Assembly: GCF_015291625.1 (NCBI RefSeq)
Contig: NZ_CP030047.1
Coordinates: 6,944,001 to 7,008,000 of the forward strand
Direction of reading: 5' to 3'
DNA from: Bradyrhizobium sp. CCBAU 53421
GTDB taxonomy: Bacteria > Pseudomonadota > Alphaproteobacteria > Rhizobiales > Xanthobacteraceae
Length of the DNA stretch: 64,000 nt
Under the pieces are notes generated by a model, which ran no database searches, had not been told where the DNA came from, and was given only the letters and a program-made list of their open reading frames with translations. Below, piece by piece: positions 1-7,736 of the stretch. The stretch's first letter is position 1; every line of letters starts with the position of its first letter. The translations under genes were made by a program, and so were the position numbers.

Positions 1-548
1 AGGTCCGCGAGCGGCACCACGGCGTTGGCGAGGCCGATGGAAACCGCAGTCTCCGCCTCGACCGGTTCGCCGAGCGCGAACATCGCATAGGCCCGCGCGT
101 AGCCGATGCGCTGCGGCAGCAGATAGGTCGACGCCGCCTCCGGCACCAGCGCAAGATTGACGAACGGCGTGATCAGCCGCGCGGTCGGTGCGAGGTAGAC
201 GAGATCGCAATGCAGCAGCATGGTGGTGCCGATGCCGACCGCATTGCCCTGCACGGCGGCAACCAGCGGCCGCGTCGCCTTGGCGAGGCCGGCGAGGAAG
301 CGCGACACGTGGCGCTCGCCCTGCACGCCGCGCGACACCGCCGCGAAATCGGCAAGGTCATTGCCTGCGGTAAAGCTGTCGCCGTCGCCCTGCAGCAGCA
401 CGGCGCGGATCGCGGAATCGCCTTCCGCGCGTTCGAGCGCATCGGCCATCGCGCCATACATCGCGTTGGTGATCGCATTCTTCTTGTCCGGACGCGCCAT
501 CGTCACGGTGAGAACGCCACCGTCCAGCGTCACGACCACTTCACTCAT
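1..548 (-). CDS. Enoyl-CoA hydratase/isomerase family protein (partial, 3' end outside window)
   Basis: Translating the minus strand from the ATG at 548 gives an open frame of about 182 residues that runs off the left edge. It begins MSEVVVTLDGGVLTVTMARP and has crotonase landmarks: DKKNAITNAMY near residue 22, the first oxyanion-hole segment SFTAGNDLADF, and the second one GNAVGIGTTMLLHCDLVY. Crotonase-fold enzymes hydrate or isomerise acyl-CoA thioesters; the substrate cannot be told from the sequence. The start has GGAG (caggagtgagacATG) at good spacing. The MarR-type gene lies 77 bp upstream on the same strand, so the two may form one transcript. The two catalytic glutamates typical of true hydratases are not obvious in the visible part. 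Confidence 0.88.
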   Translation of the reverse strand, partial: MSEVVVTLDGGVLTVTMARPDKKNAITNAMYGAMADALERAEGDSAIRAVLLQGDGDSFTAGNDLADFAAVSRGVQGERHVSRFLAGLAKATRPLVAAVQGNAVGIGTTMLLHCDLVYLAPTARLITPFVNLALVPEAASTYLLPQRIGYARAYAMFALGEPVEAETAVSIGLANAVVPLAD

Positions 549-580
549 GTCTCACTCCTGTTGCTTTCATGTTGTTCGAC

Positions 581-628
581 GCGTTTTCTCGACGCGAATG
601 GGTACCGGATTCGTTTGAAAATGCTCTA
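581..628. repeat. Dispersed palindromic repeat, TAGAGCATTTTC type
   Basis: An imperfect hairpin. GCGTTTTC at 581-588 pairs with GAAAATGC at 617-624 with one G-T wobble, and an inner CGAAT (595-599) pairs with ATTCG (609-613). Read on the minus strand it starts TAGAGCATTTTC, and that TAG is the stop codon of the MarR gene. It is related in layout to the repeats at 9847-9950 and 30941-30977, which also begin TAGAGC at a gene end. From memory, such elements are abundant in Bradyrhizobium genomes. Confidence 0.6.
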
Positions 629-1060
629 GCCGTCCTTGTCCTTTGGAAACTTGTCTTGCAGGCTGGTCAGCCAGCGCGACACCACGTCGATCTCCGCTTC
701 CGAAAATCCGTCCATCAGGCGATTGTTGATCACCCGGGTTCGCGTCGCGGCGCGCTTGCCGAGCTCCTGCCCCGCCGCGGTTAGATGCAGCCGCTGGCTG
801 CGTCCGTCCTCGCCGTCGCGCCGGCGCCTGACGAGGCCCGCACGCTCCATCCGGTCGGCGAGACCGGACATCGCCGAGGGCACGATGTCGAGCGCCTGCG
901 AGACGTCGCCGATCAGCGCGCCGTCATTGCGCCCGAGGAAGAACAGCACACCCGCCTGCGCCGACGACAGATCATGCGCAGCCGTCTCCTGATCGATGGC
1001 GCGCTGCAGTCGCCGATAGGCCACGGTCAGAAGAAAGATCAGCCGGTGTTCCGCTCTCAT
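626..1060 (-). CDS. MarR family transcriptional regulator
   Basis: 144 residues, the normal size for a MarR dimer subunit. A helical N-terminus (YRRLQRAIDQETAAHDLS) leads into a winged helix: SSAQAGVLFFLG, then the recognition region VPSAMSGLADRMERAGLVRR and the wing RDGEDGRSQRLHLTAAG with its usual basic and acidic residues. MarR proteins bind palindromes and release them on binding small, often aromatic or acyl-CoA ligands. The two palindromes at 1072-1123 lie directly upstream of the start, so autoregulation is likely. The downstream crotonase gene is the probable target, which would fit an acyl-CoA ligand (inference). The stop codon TAG is supplied by the palindromic repeat at 581-628. 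Confidence 0.93.
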   Translation of the reverse strand: MRAEHRLIFLLTVAYRRLQRAIDQETAAHDLSSAQAGVLFFLGRNDGALIGDVSQALDIVPSAMSGLADRMERAGLVRRRRDGEDGRSQRLHLTAAGQELGKRAATRTRVINNRLMDGFSEAEIDVVSRWLTSLQDKFPKDKDG

Positions 1061-1071
1061 GCCTCCGTTAT

Positions 1072-1123
1072 ATATTTCGTACGCGAAATATCAAGGTATT
1101 TCGTGCACGAAATATCTTGATAT
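1072..1123. promoter_or_regulatory. Tandem MarR-type operator
   Basis: Two palindromes lie 12-50 bp upstream of the MarR start. Site 1 (1072-1091) has arms ATATTTCG and CGAAATAT around TACG. Site 2 (1097-1114) is the perfect palindrome TATTTCGTGCACGAAATA, which extends to a 36-bp dyad (1088-1123) with a single mismatched pair (1096/1115). The centres are 24 bp apart. The AT-rich tracts stand out in GC-rich DNA. The position suggests the MarR protein binds here and controls its own gene, and perhaps the divergent CHAD gene. Confidence 0.75.
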
Positions 1124-1323
1124 CTGGCGCGCGCAGACCGAGCCTCACGGACTGACCTGATTGAGCCCCGCGACCGCGTTGATTGCGACATTTTGAACGC
1201 GTCACTGGATCGCTGCACTGCGTTCAAGCAGAAAACCCTTGATCGACAACGGTCAAACGGGAAATCTTGCGCCCGGGAGCCCAAGTGTCGCGCTTGCGGA
1301 TCGGCCGGGGTCACGAGAGTGTC

Positions 1324-2223
1324 ATGACGTCAGCGGCAAGTTCGGACAGGGAGCGCGTTGTCCGCCCGAAGCGGCCGCGCCATCTCAGCGAAGCCATGCG
1401 TTGTGAGACCGCGTTTCGCCTGATCCTGTCCGAATGTCTCGAGGAAGTCGCGACCAACCACGAGGCGTTGAGCTCCGGCGATCCGGCCGCGCTCCACCAG
1501 ACCCGCATTGCACTGACGCGGCTGAAGGCGGCGGTCGCCTTCTACGGCCCGATGGTGGCGGACACCGAATGGACGCGACTGAAGTCCGAGTTGAAATGGC
1601 TGAGCGCTCATCTCGGCGCAACGCGCGACCTCGACGTCGCGATCGGGAACAGCAAGGGGCTGCCGGAAGAGCACATGCTCCAGACGGCGCGAACCGACGC
1701 GTTCGAAGCGCTCAAGGACGCCTTGCAAAGCGACCGTTACTGGCAATGGTTCGACGGCATGTGGGACTGGGTCGGTAGCGGCCCCTGGGCCGCGCGGCAG
1801 GACCGCCGCGCCGCGCAACGGCGCGCCGTACCGGTGTCGGTCTTTCACGCGCGCCGGCTGGCGCGGTGGCATGGCAAACTGTGCCAGAAGAGCCGCGGGC
1901 TGCAGGGCATGGGCAAGAACAAGCGCCACCGCGTCCGGCTCGCCAGCAAGCGGCTGCGCTACGCCATCGAGTTCTCGGAAGGCGGATTGCCGCCCGACGA
2001 ATACGCGTCATGGCGGACCGTGCTGAAGCATCTGCGCAAGGGACAACAACTGCTCGGCGAATTGAACGATGACGAGGTGCGCCGCGCGCTGCTCGAAAGT
2101 GCCGATGCCCTCGCGCAGCGCGCTCACGAGCGCAAGGCCAAGCATCAGCGCGTGCACGAGCGCAAGCGCAAGAGCCGGCTGCTGCGCCGCGCCGCAGACG
2201 TCTACCGGAAGATCGCCGACTGA
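1324..2223 (+). CDS. CHAD domain-containing protein
   Basis: 299 residues from the ATG at 1324 (MTSAASSDRERV). Features match the CHAD domain (conserved histidine alpha-helical domain): a long helical, very basic protein with LHQTRIALTRLKAAVAFY near residue 60, LSAHLGATRDLDVAI, and the late helix HRVRLASKRLRYAIEFSE. CHAD domains bind polyphosphate and often localise to polyphosphate granules. The usual fused CYTH triphosphatase domain is absent, so this is a stand-alone CHAD protein. The C-terminal 40 residues are rich in Arg/Lys/His (HERKAKHQRVHERKRKSR), suitable for a polyanion. A longer frame opens at 1267, but it has no better ribosome site and starts with atypical residues. Confidence 0.85.
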   Translation: MTSAASSDRERVVRPKRPRHLSEAMRCETAFRLILSECLEEVATNHEALSSGDPAALHQTRIALTRLKAAVAFYGPMVADTEWTRLKSELKWLSAHLGATRDLDVAIGNSKGLPEEHMLQTARTDAFEALKDALQSDRYWQWFDGMWDWVGSGPWAARQDRRAAQRRAVPVSVFHARRLARWHGKLCQKSRGLQGMGKNKRHRVRLASKRLRYAIEFSEGGLPPDEYASWRTVLKHLRKGQQLLGELNDDEVRRALLESADALAQRAHERKAKHQRVHERKRKSRLLRRAADVYRKIAD

Positions 2224-2276
2224 GCGCGCATCAGCGCATCGGAGACGGCGCGGATGCGGCCCGAGCCTGCGTTCAA

Positions 2277-2299
2277 AAATGATGTATGAAACATCATTT
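2277..2299. promoter_or_regulatory. AT-rich inverted repeat upstream of the XRE/hyf-like operon
   Basis: AAATGATGT (2277-2285) and ACATCATTT (2291-2299) form a perfect 9-bp inverted repeat with a 5-nt spacer, 80 bp before the regulator gene. The surrounding 2275-2340 stretch is strikingly AT-rich. A weak promoter-like pair follows (TTGTAG at 2307, CATAAA at 2330, 17-nt spacing). This may be the operator for the XRE-type protein encoded by the first gene of the operon. Confidence 0.5.
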
Positions 2300-2378
2300 A
2301 TTACTCTTGTAGCATTACTACTTGTTGTGCATAAATGACATTCAAATAGACCCGACTCTCAATCGACGGCCCCAATCG

Positions 2379-2654
2379 ATGATCACCGCGGCGCAGCTCC
2401 GGGCTGCCAGAGCCTTGCTTGGCATCGACCAACGGCAGCTCGCCGAGCTGTCCGGACTTTCGGTGCCGACCATCCAGCGCATGGAGGCGAGCGAGGGCAC
2501 CATCCGCGGCAATGTCGACTCGCTGGTGAAACTGATCGACGCGCTCGGCACCGCCGGCGTCGAAGTCATCAACGAGGGCGCCGTCAGTGGCGGCGGCGGC
2601 GGCCGCGGCGTGCGATTGAAGGCCGGATCCGGCTCGCCGAAGGTGCAGACATGA
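2379..2654 (+). CDS. XRE-type helix-turn-helix DNA-binding protein
   Basis: 91 residues from the ATG at 2379 (MITAAQLRAARALLGIDQRQ). An XRE/Cro helix-turn-helix is plain: LRAARALLGIDQRQLAELSG then LSVPTIQRMEASEG, followed by VDSLVKLIDALGTAGVEVIN, the common tail of short alphaproteobacterial XRE proteins. A Gly-rich segment (SGGGGGRG) precedes the C-terminus. The stop overlaps the next start (ATGA at 2651-2654), so it is translationally coupled to the complex-I-like operon and very likely regulates it. An in-frame ATG at 2322 lies inside the AT-rich promoter region and is less likely to be the start. Confidence 0.85.
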   Translation: MITAAQLRAARALLGIDQRQLAELSGLSVPTIQRMEASEGTIRGNVDSLVKLIDALGTAGVEVINEGAVSGGGGGRGVRLKAGSGSPKVQT

Positions 2655-4666
2655 ACCCGGGGGTCGCTCAGCAGATCTGGTGTGTCGCCGCGCTGCTGGG
2701 AACGACCGCTCTCGCGATCGCAGCGAGCAGATCGCGCCGATCGACTGCCATCGTCTACGGCGCGACCTTTGCGATTTCGTTGGTGGCATTGGCCGGGGCC
2801 CTGTTCGCGCTCGTCACCCAGGCCAGCGCGACGGAACTGGTATTGCCGGTCGGCTTGCCGTGGCTGGGATCGCATTTCCGCCTCGATGCGCTCGCAGCCT
2901 TCTTCCTCGCCGTGGTCAATCTCGGCGGCGCCGCTGCAAGTCTTTATGGCCTCGGCTACGGCAGCCACGAATCCGCACCGCAGCGCATTCTTCCCTTCTT
3001 TCCGGCATTCCTGGCCGGGATGAATCTCGTCGTGCTTGCCGACGACGCGTTCACCTACCTGCTGTGCTGGGAATTCATGTCGCTCGCGTCCTGGGCGCTC
3101 GTCATGGCGCACCACCGTGACCCGGACAATGCCCGGGCGGGCTATGTCTATCTCGTGATGGCGAGCTTCGGAACGCTGGCTTTGTTGCTCGCCTTCGGCC
3201 TGCTGTCGGGAGCCGCTGGCGGCTACAATTTTGCGGCCATCCGCGGCGTCCAGCACACGCCGTCCGAAGCCGCGCTGGTGCTCGCGCTGATGCTGCTCGG
3301 CGCCGGATCGAAAGCCGGCCTGGTCCCGCTGCACGTATGGCTGCCGCTGGCGCATCCCGCGGCACCGAGCCATGTCTCGGCGCTCATGAGCGGCGTGATG
3401 ACGAAGGTCGCCATCTACGGATTCATCCGGGTCGCGTTCGATCTGCTCGGGCCGCCAAGCTGGTCGGCGGGTGTCGTCGTGCTCATCCTGGGCGGTGCGA
3501 CCGCCGTCATCGGAATTCTCTACGCGCTGATGGAGAACGATCTCAAGCGTCTGCTCGCCTACAGCACGATCGAGAACATCGGCGTCATCTTCGCAAGCCT
3601 CGGCCTGGCGCTGGCATTTCAGGCGAACGGCCTCGGTCTGGCAGCCGCCCTCGCCTTCACGGCGGCGCTGTTCCACGTCCTCAACCATTCGTTCTTCAAG
3701 AGCCTGCTGTTCTTCGGAGCCGGCGCCGTGCTGACGTCGACCGGCGAACGCGACATGGAGAAGCTGGGCGGCCTGATCCACCGCATGCCGCTCACGAGCT
3801 TCGTCTTTCTCGTCGGCTGCGTTGCGATCTCGGCGCTTCCGCCATTCAACGGATTCGTATCGGAATGGCTGATGTTTCAGGCCGTCCTGCAGAGCCCCGA
3901 CCTGCCGCAATGGCTGCTGAAGATCATGGTGCCGGCGGTCGGCGCCTTGCTGGCGCTGGCGGCGGCACTCGCCGCCGCATGCTTCGTCAAGGCCTTCGGA
4001 ATCACGTTCCTCGGTCGCGCGCGGAGCCCGGCCGCGGAAGCCGCCGGCGAGGTCGATCGCTATTCGCTCGCTGCGATGTTCAGTCTCGCTGCGCTCTGCT
4101 TCCTCGCGGGCGTTCTGCCGGGCGTTGTGATCGACGCGCTCTCGCCGGTCGCGCAGGCCATGATCGGCCACCGGATGCCGGTTCAGGCGAACGACCCCTG
4201 GCTCTCGATCGTGCCGATCGAGGAGAGCCGCAGTTCCTACAACGGATTGCTCGTCTTTGTCTTCATCAGCGCTGCGGCCTCGCTTGCGGTGTATTTCATC
4301 CATCGCTTTGCCTCGCGCGCGATCCGGCGCGGACCCGCCTGGGGCTGCGGCTTCGACGATCCGACACCGGCGGCGCAGTATTCCGGAGCGAGCTTCGTGC
4401 AGCCGATCCGCCGCGTCTTCGGCACGCTGGTCTTCCAGGCCCGCGAGCATGTCGACATGCCCGCACCCGGCGACATGCGGCCAGCCCGTTTCAAGGTTGA
4501 TATGCACGATCTGGTCTGGGAGCGCCTGTACACGCCCGTGACCGAAGCGGTGTGGTTTTTCGCCGATCGGCTGAACCAGCTCCAGTTCCTGACCATCCGC
4601 CGCTATCTCAGTCTGGTGTTCGCAACCCTCGTCACACTGCTGCTGGTGCTCGCGATATGGTCGTGA
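2651..4666 (+). CDS. hyfB: Hydrogenase-4 component B-like proton-pumping subunit
   Basis: 671 residues, a polytopic membrane protein of the NuoL/M/N (Mrp antiporter) superfamily. The diagnostic core includes LLCWEFMSLASWALV, GSKAGLVPLHVWLPLAHPAAPSHVSALMSGVMTKVAIY, and ENDLKRLLAYSTIENIGVI, with the conserved lysines and the Glu in the helix-5 region (CWEFMSL). In the hydrogenase-4/Ehr family this subunit forms an antiporter-like ion-translocating channel in the inner membrane. It is the first membrane subunit of a six-gene array and overlaps both neighbours (ATGA with the regulator, 10 nt with the next gene). The C-terminal region (from about residue 560) is a cytoplasmic-like segment plus a final helix. 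Confidence 0.93.
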   Translation: MNPGVAQQIWCVAALLGTTALAIAASRSRRSTAIVYGATFAISLVALAGALFALVTQASATELVLPVGLPWLGSHFRLDALAAFFLAVVNLGGAAASLYGLGYGSHESAPQRILPFFPAFLAGMNLVVLADDAFTYLLCWEFMSLASWALVMAHHRDPDNARAGYVYLVMASFGTLALLLAFGLLSGAAGGYNFAAIRGVQHTPSEAALVLALMLLGAGSKAGLVPLHVWLPLAHPAAPSHVSALMSGVMTKVAIYGFIRVAFDLLGPPSWSAGVVVLILGGATAVIGILYALMENDLKRLLAYSTIENIGVIFASLGLALAFQANGLGLAAALAFTAALFHVLNHSFFKSLLFFGAGAVLTSTGERDMEKLGGLIHRMPLTSFVFLVGCVAISALPPFNGFVSEWLMFQAVLQSPDLPQWLLKIMVPAVGALLALAAALAAACFVKAFGITFLGRARSPAAEAAGEVDRYSLAAMFSLAALCFLAGVLPGVVIDALSPVAQAMIGHRMPVQANDPWLSIVPIEESRSSYNGLLVFVFISAAASLAVYFIHRFASRAIRRGPAWGCGFDDPTPAAQYSGASFVQPIRRVFGTLVFQAREHVDMPAPGDMRPARFKVDMHDLVWERLYTPVTEAVWFFADRLNQLQFLTIRRYLSLVFATLVTLLLVLAIWS

Positions 4667-5613
4667 TCTCGGACATCTTCGTTCAGCTTGGCCAGATGGC
4701 GCTTGTGCTGCTGCTCGCGCCGCTCCTGACCGGCGTCGTGCGCAAGATCAAGGCCCGCTTGCTCCGCCGAAGGGGACCGTCGATCTTTCAACCCTACCGC
4801 GACCTGCTACGGCTGCTGCGCAAGGAGGTCGTCCTCGCCGAAAACGCGTCCTGGCTGTTCCGTGTCACGCCCTATGTGACGTTCGCGGCCATCTGGGTCG
4901 CCGCAGCGCTGGTCCCGACATTTGCGTCCGGCCTGCAATTCAGCTGGAATGCCGACCTGATCGCGATCGTCGCCCTGCTCGGCAGCGCGCGCTTCTTCCT
5001 CGCGCTTGCCGGCATGGACGTCGGCATCAGCTTCGGCGGCATCGGCTCCAGCCGCGAGGTGATGATCGCCGCGCTCGCTGAGCCGGCCATGTTGTTGATG
5101 GTGTTCTGCGTCGCGCTGATTGCCGGCTCGACCCAGCTATCGACGGTCGCGACCTTCATGGCGTCATCCGAAGTGGGACTGCGCGTTTCGCTCGGCATGG
5201 CGATGATCGCACTGATCATGGTAGCGCTCGCCGAGAATGCCCGCATTCCGGTCGACAACCCGGCGACGCATCTGGAGCTGACCATGGTGCACGAGGCGAT
5301 GATCCTCGAGTATTCCGGGCGTCACCTCGCCATGATCGAGTTCGGCGCCTTCCTCAAGCTGCTGCTCTACATCTCCCTGATCATCTGCGTGTTCTTCCCC
5401 TGGCAGATCACCACCGAAGGCGCGGGTCCGCTGTCCTATCTGGTGAGCGTCGCCGCCTATATCCTCAAGCTTGCGGTCGCAAGCTTCCTGCTTGCCGTGT
5501 TCGAGACCGCGACCGCGAAGGTGCGGGTCTTCCGTGTCCCCGAGTTCCTCGGCGCCGCACTGATGCTCGGCCTGCTCGGCACGCTGCTTCGGTTCGTGTC
5601 ACGGGGCTTCTGA
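4657..5613 (+). CDS. hyfC: Hydrogenase-4 component C-like / NuoH-family membrane subunit
   Basis: 318 residues from the ATG at 4657, which lies inside the end of the preceding gene. It is a NuoH/HyfC-type protein: RRGPSIFQPYRDLLRLLRKE near residue 37 and the acidic loop AENARIPVDNPATHLELTMVHEAM, which in complex I faces the electron-transfer arm and carries residues essential for coupling. About eight membrane helices are visible. In the assembled complex it would anchor the NuoB/NuoCD-like hydrophilic subunits encoded downstream. The stop and the next start share one base (TGATG at 5611-5615). Confidence 0.93.
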   Translation: MVVISDIFVQLGQMALVLLLAPLLTGVVRKIKARLLRRRGPSIFQPYRDLLRLLRKEVVLAENASWLFRVTPYVTFAAIWVAAALVPTFASGLQFSWNADLIAIVALLGSARFFLALAGMDVGISFGGIGSSREVMIAALAEPAMLLMVFCVALIAGSTQLSTVATFMASSEVGLRVSLGMAMIALIMVALAENARIPVDNPATHLELTMVHEAMILEYSGRHLAMIEFGAFLKLLLYISLIICVFFPWQITTEGAGPLSYLVSVAAYILKLAVASFLLAVFETATAKVRVFRVPEFLGAALMLGLLGTLLRFVSRGF

Positions 5614-6275
5614 TGCACAACCTCGCCTTCGACATCGCCCATCTGCTCGCCGGCGGGCTCGTCCTGATCAGCTTCATGATGCTCTACCAGGACCGCCTGT
5701 ATGCGCTGCTGAACATCTTCGCCCTTCATGCGGTGGTGCTCGCAGCTTCGGTCGCCTGGCAGGCCTTCATCCAGAATGCGCCGCATCTCTACGTGACGGC
5801 GGTGATCGCGCTGGTCTTCAAGGCGACCATCATCCCGGTGGCGCTGCACCGGATCGTCAGGCAGCTCGGCATCCATCGCGATATCGAGACCTCGGTAGGT
5901 ATCGGCTTGACCATGCTGGCAGGCATGGGGCTCGTCGCCCTTTCCATGATGGTGATGTTGCGCGTGACCGGCGGCGCCGATCCGCTGGCGAGGGAAGACC
6001 TCGCCTTCGCGCTGTCGGTGGTGCTGCTGGGATTGCTCGTCATGGTGACGCGGCGCAACGCCGTCAGCCAGGTCGTCGGCTTCATGTCGCTGGAGAACGG
6101 CCTGGTGCTGGCCGCGACCGGCGCCAAGGGTATGCCGCTCGTCGTGGAAATCAGCGTCGCGTTTTCGATCCTGATCGCATTTATCGTGATCGGCGTGTTC
6201 CTGTTCCGGATTCGGGAGCGGTTCGACACCGTCGACGTCGGTGCGCTCGATGAATTCAGGGGAGAGCGTCGATGA
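5613..6275 (+). CDS. hyfE: Hydrogenase-4 component E-like membrane subunit
   Basis: 220 residues with six or so hydrophobic helices. The C-terminal half carries the NuoK-like signature FMSLENGLVLAATGAKGMPL, including the membrane-embedded Glu, followed by VVEISVAFSILIAFIVIGVF. HyfE is a NuoK-related subunit with extra N-terminal helices. It is translationally coupled on both sides (TGATG upstream, ATGA at 6272). The coding density and order B-C-E-F match hydrogenase-4-like clusters, except that component D (a second NuoL-like subunit) is missing. Confidence 0.9.
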   Translation: MHNLAFDIAHLLAGGLVLISFMMLYQDRLYALLNIFALHAVVLAASVAWQAFIQNAPHLYVTAVIALVFKATIIPVALHRIVRQLGIHRDIETSVGIGLTMLAGMGLVALSMMVMLRVTGGADPLAREDLAFALSVVLLGLLVMVTRRNAVSQVVGFMSLENGLVLAATGAKGMPLVVEISVAFSILIAFIVIGVFLFRIRERFDTVDVGALDEFRGERR

Positions 6276-7720
6276 CTGCTGCATCCGATGCCGTCGCCTG
6301 GGTTCTGCTGATACCGATCTGTGCCGCGGCGGTGCTGGCGGTGCTGCCTGGCTACCGGCTGACCGCGGGGATCAATATCCTGGCCAGTCTTGGCACCTTG
6401 CTGGCCGCGCTTTCGCTGCTCGTCATCGAGCGCCCGCAGCCCGGCCAATACCTGCTGATCGACGATCTCAACATCGTCTTCATCGTGCTCAACACCTTCG
6501 TGGGATTCACGACCAGCGTGTTCAGTGCGAGCTACATCGCCCATGAACTCGAAACCGGACGGCTGACGCCCGGCTACCTGCGATTCTACCATGCCATGTA
6601 TCAGGTCATGATGTTCGGCATGAACCTCGCATTCGTGTCGAACAATATCGGCCTGATGTGGGTTGCAGTCGAGATCGCCACGCTGACCACCGTCCTGATG
6701 GTCGGCATCTACCGGACCCATGCGGCGCTGGAGGCGGCCTGGAAGTATTTCATACTCGGCAGCGTCGGTATCGCGCTCGCGCTGTTCGGCACGATCCTGG
6801 TCTACATGGCCGCGCTGCCGGTCATCGGCGAGGGTCAGGACGCCATGGTGTGGACGGTGTTGATCAGCCGCGCGGCGACGTTCGACCCGGCATTGCTCAA
6901 CGTCGCCTTCATCTTCCTGCTGCTCGGATATGGGACCAAGGTTGGCCTGGCGCCGCTGCACGCCTGGCTTCCGGATGCGCATGCCGAAGGCCCGACGCCG
7001 ATCTCCGCCGTGCTGTCCGGCCTGCTACTCAACGTCGCGCTCTATGCGGTGCTTCGCTTCAAGATCCTACTCGCCGCCAATCCTGACGCGATATCGCCGG
7101 GCCCGCTGATGGTGACGATGGGGCTGACCTCGCTGATGTTCGCGGCCTTCATGCTTTACCGCCGTCGCGACATCAAGCGGCTGTTTGCCTATTCCTCGAT
7201 CGAGCACATGGGCATCATCGTGTTTGCGTTCGGCATGGGCGGACCGCTCGCCAACTTTGCCGGCCTGCTGCACATGGTGATGCACAGCCTCACCAAGTCG
7301 GGAATCTTCTACGCAGTCGGTCACATCGCGCAGGTGAAGGGCACGCAGCGGATCGCCAACATTCGCGGCCTGACTGAAACCCATCCCGCACTCGGCTGGA
7401 GCCTCGTGATCGGCGTGGTCGCGATCGCCGGTCTGCCGCCGCTCGGCATCTTCATGAGCGAATTCCTCATCGTCAGCTCCACCTTCGCGCGCCAGCCGCT
7501 GCTCGCCATACCGCTGGTGTTCGGCCTGCTGCTCGCTTTCGGCGCGCTGATCCTGCGCCTGACCAGCCTCGCGTTCGGCGAGCCGCGCGGCAATGCCGCG
7601 CCGGCGGATGCGTCCTATTTGCCGATGTTCGCGCATTTCGCGCTGGTGCTGACCGCGGGCATCTACCTTCCGGGACCGCTGGTTGTCTGGTTCCAGCACG
7701 TCGCCAACCTTCTGGGTTAG
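6272..7720 (+). CDS. hyfF: Hydrogenase-4 component F-like proton-pumping subunit
   Basis: 482 residues, a second NuoL/M/N-family antiporter-like subunit. Landmarks are MWVAVEIATLTTVLMV (conserved Glu), YGTKVGLAPLHAWLPDAHAEGPTPISAVLSG, and RRDIKRLFAYSSIEHMGII. With HyfB it gives two ion-translocating modules. It follows hyfE by a 4-nt overlap and ends 16 bp before the large-subunit gene, so all are probably one transcript. Confidence 0.93.
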   Translation: MTAASDAVAWVLLIPICAAAVLAVLPGYRLTAGINILASLGTLLAALSLLVIERPQPGQYLLIDDLNIVFIVLNTFVGFTTSVFSASYIAHELETGRLTPGYLRFYHAMYQVMMFGMNLAFVSNNIGLMWVAVEIATLTTVLMVGIYRTHAALEAAWKYFILGSVGIALALFGTILVYMAALPVIGEGQDAMVWTVLISRAATFDPALLNVAFIFLLLGYGTKVGLAPLHAWLPDAHAEGPTPISAVLSGLLLNVALYAVLRFKILLAANPDAISPGPLMVTMGLTSLMFAAFMLYRRRDIKRLFAYSSIEHMGIIVFAFGMGGPLANFAGLLHMVMHSLTKSGIFYAVGHIAQVKGTQRIANIRGLTETHPALGWSLVIGVVAIAGLPPLGIFMSEFLIVSSTFARQPLLAIPLVFGLLLAFGALILRLTSLAFGEPRGNAAPADASYLPMFAHFALVLTAGIYLPGPLVVWFQHVANLLG

Positions 7721-7736
7721 CGAGGGAGAGCGGGAT

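Noticed and set aside
2342..4507. A 721-codon open frame on the minus strand opposite hyfB
   Set aside because: It runs antisense to an obviously real membrane protein, is very rich in Arg/Glu/His/Gln as expected for the complement of GC-rich codons, and has no family motif.
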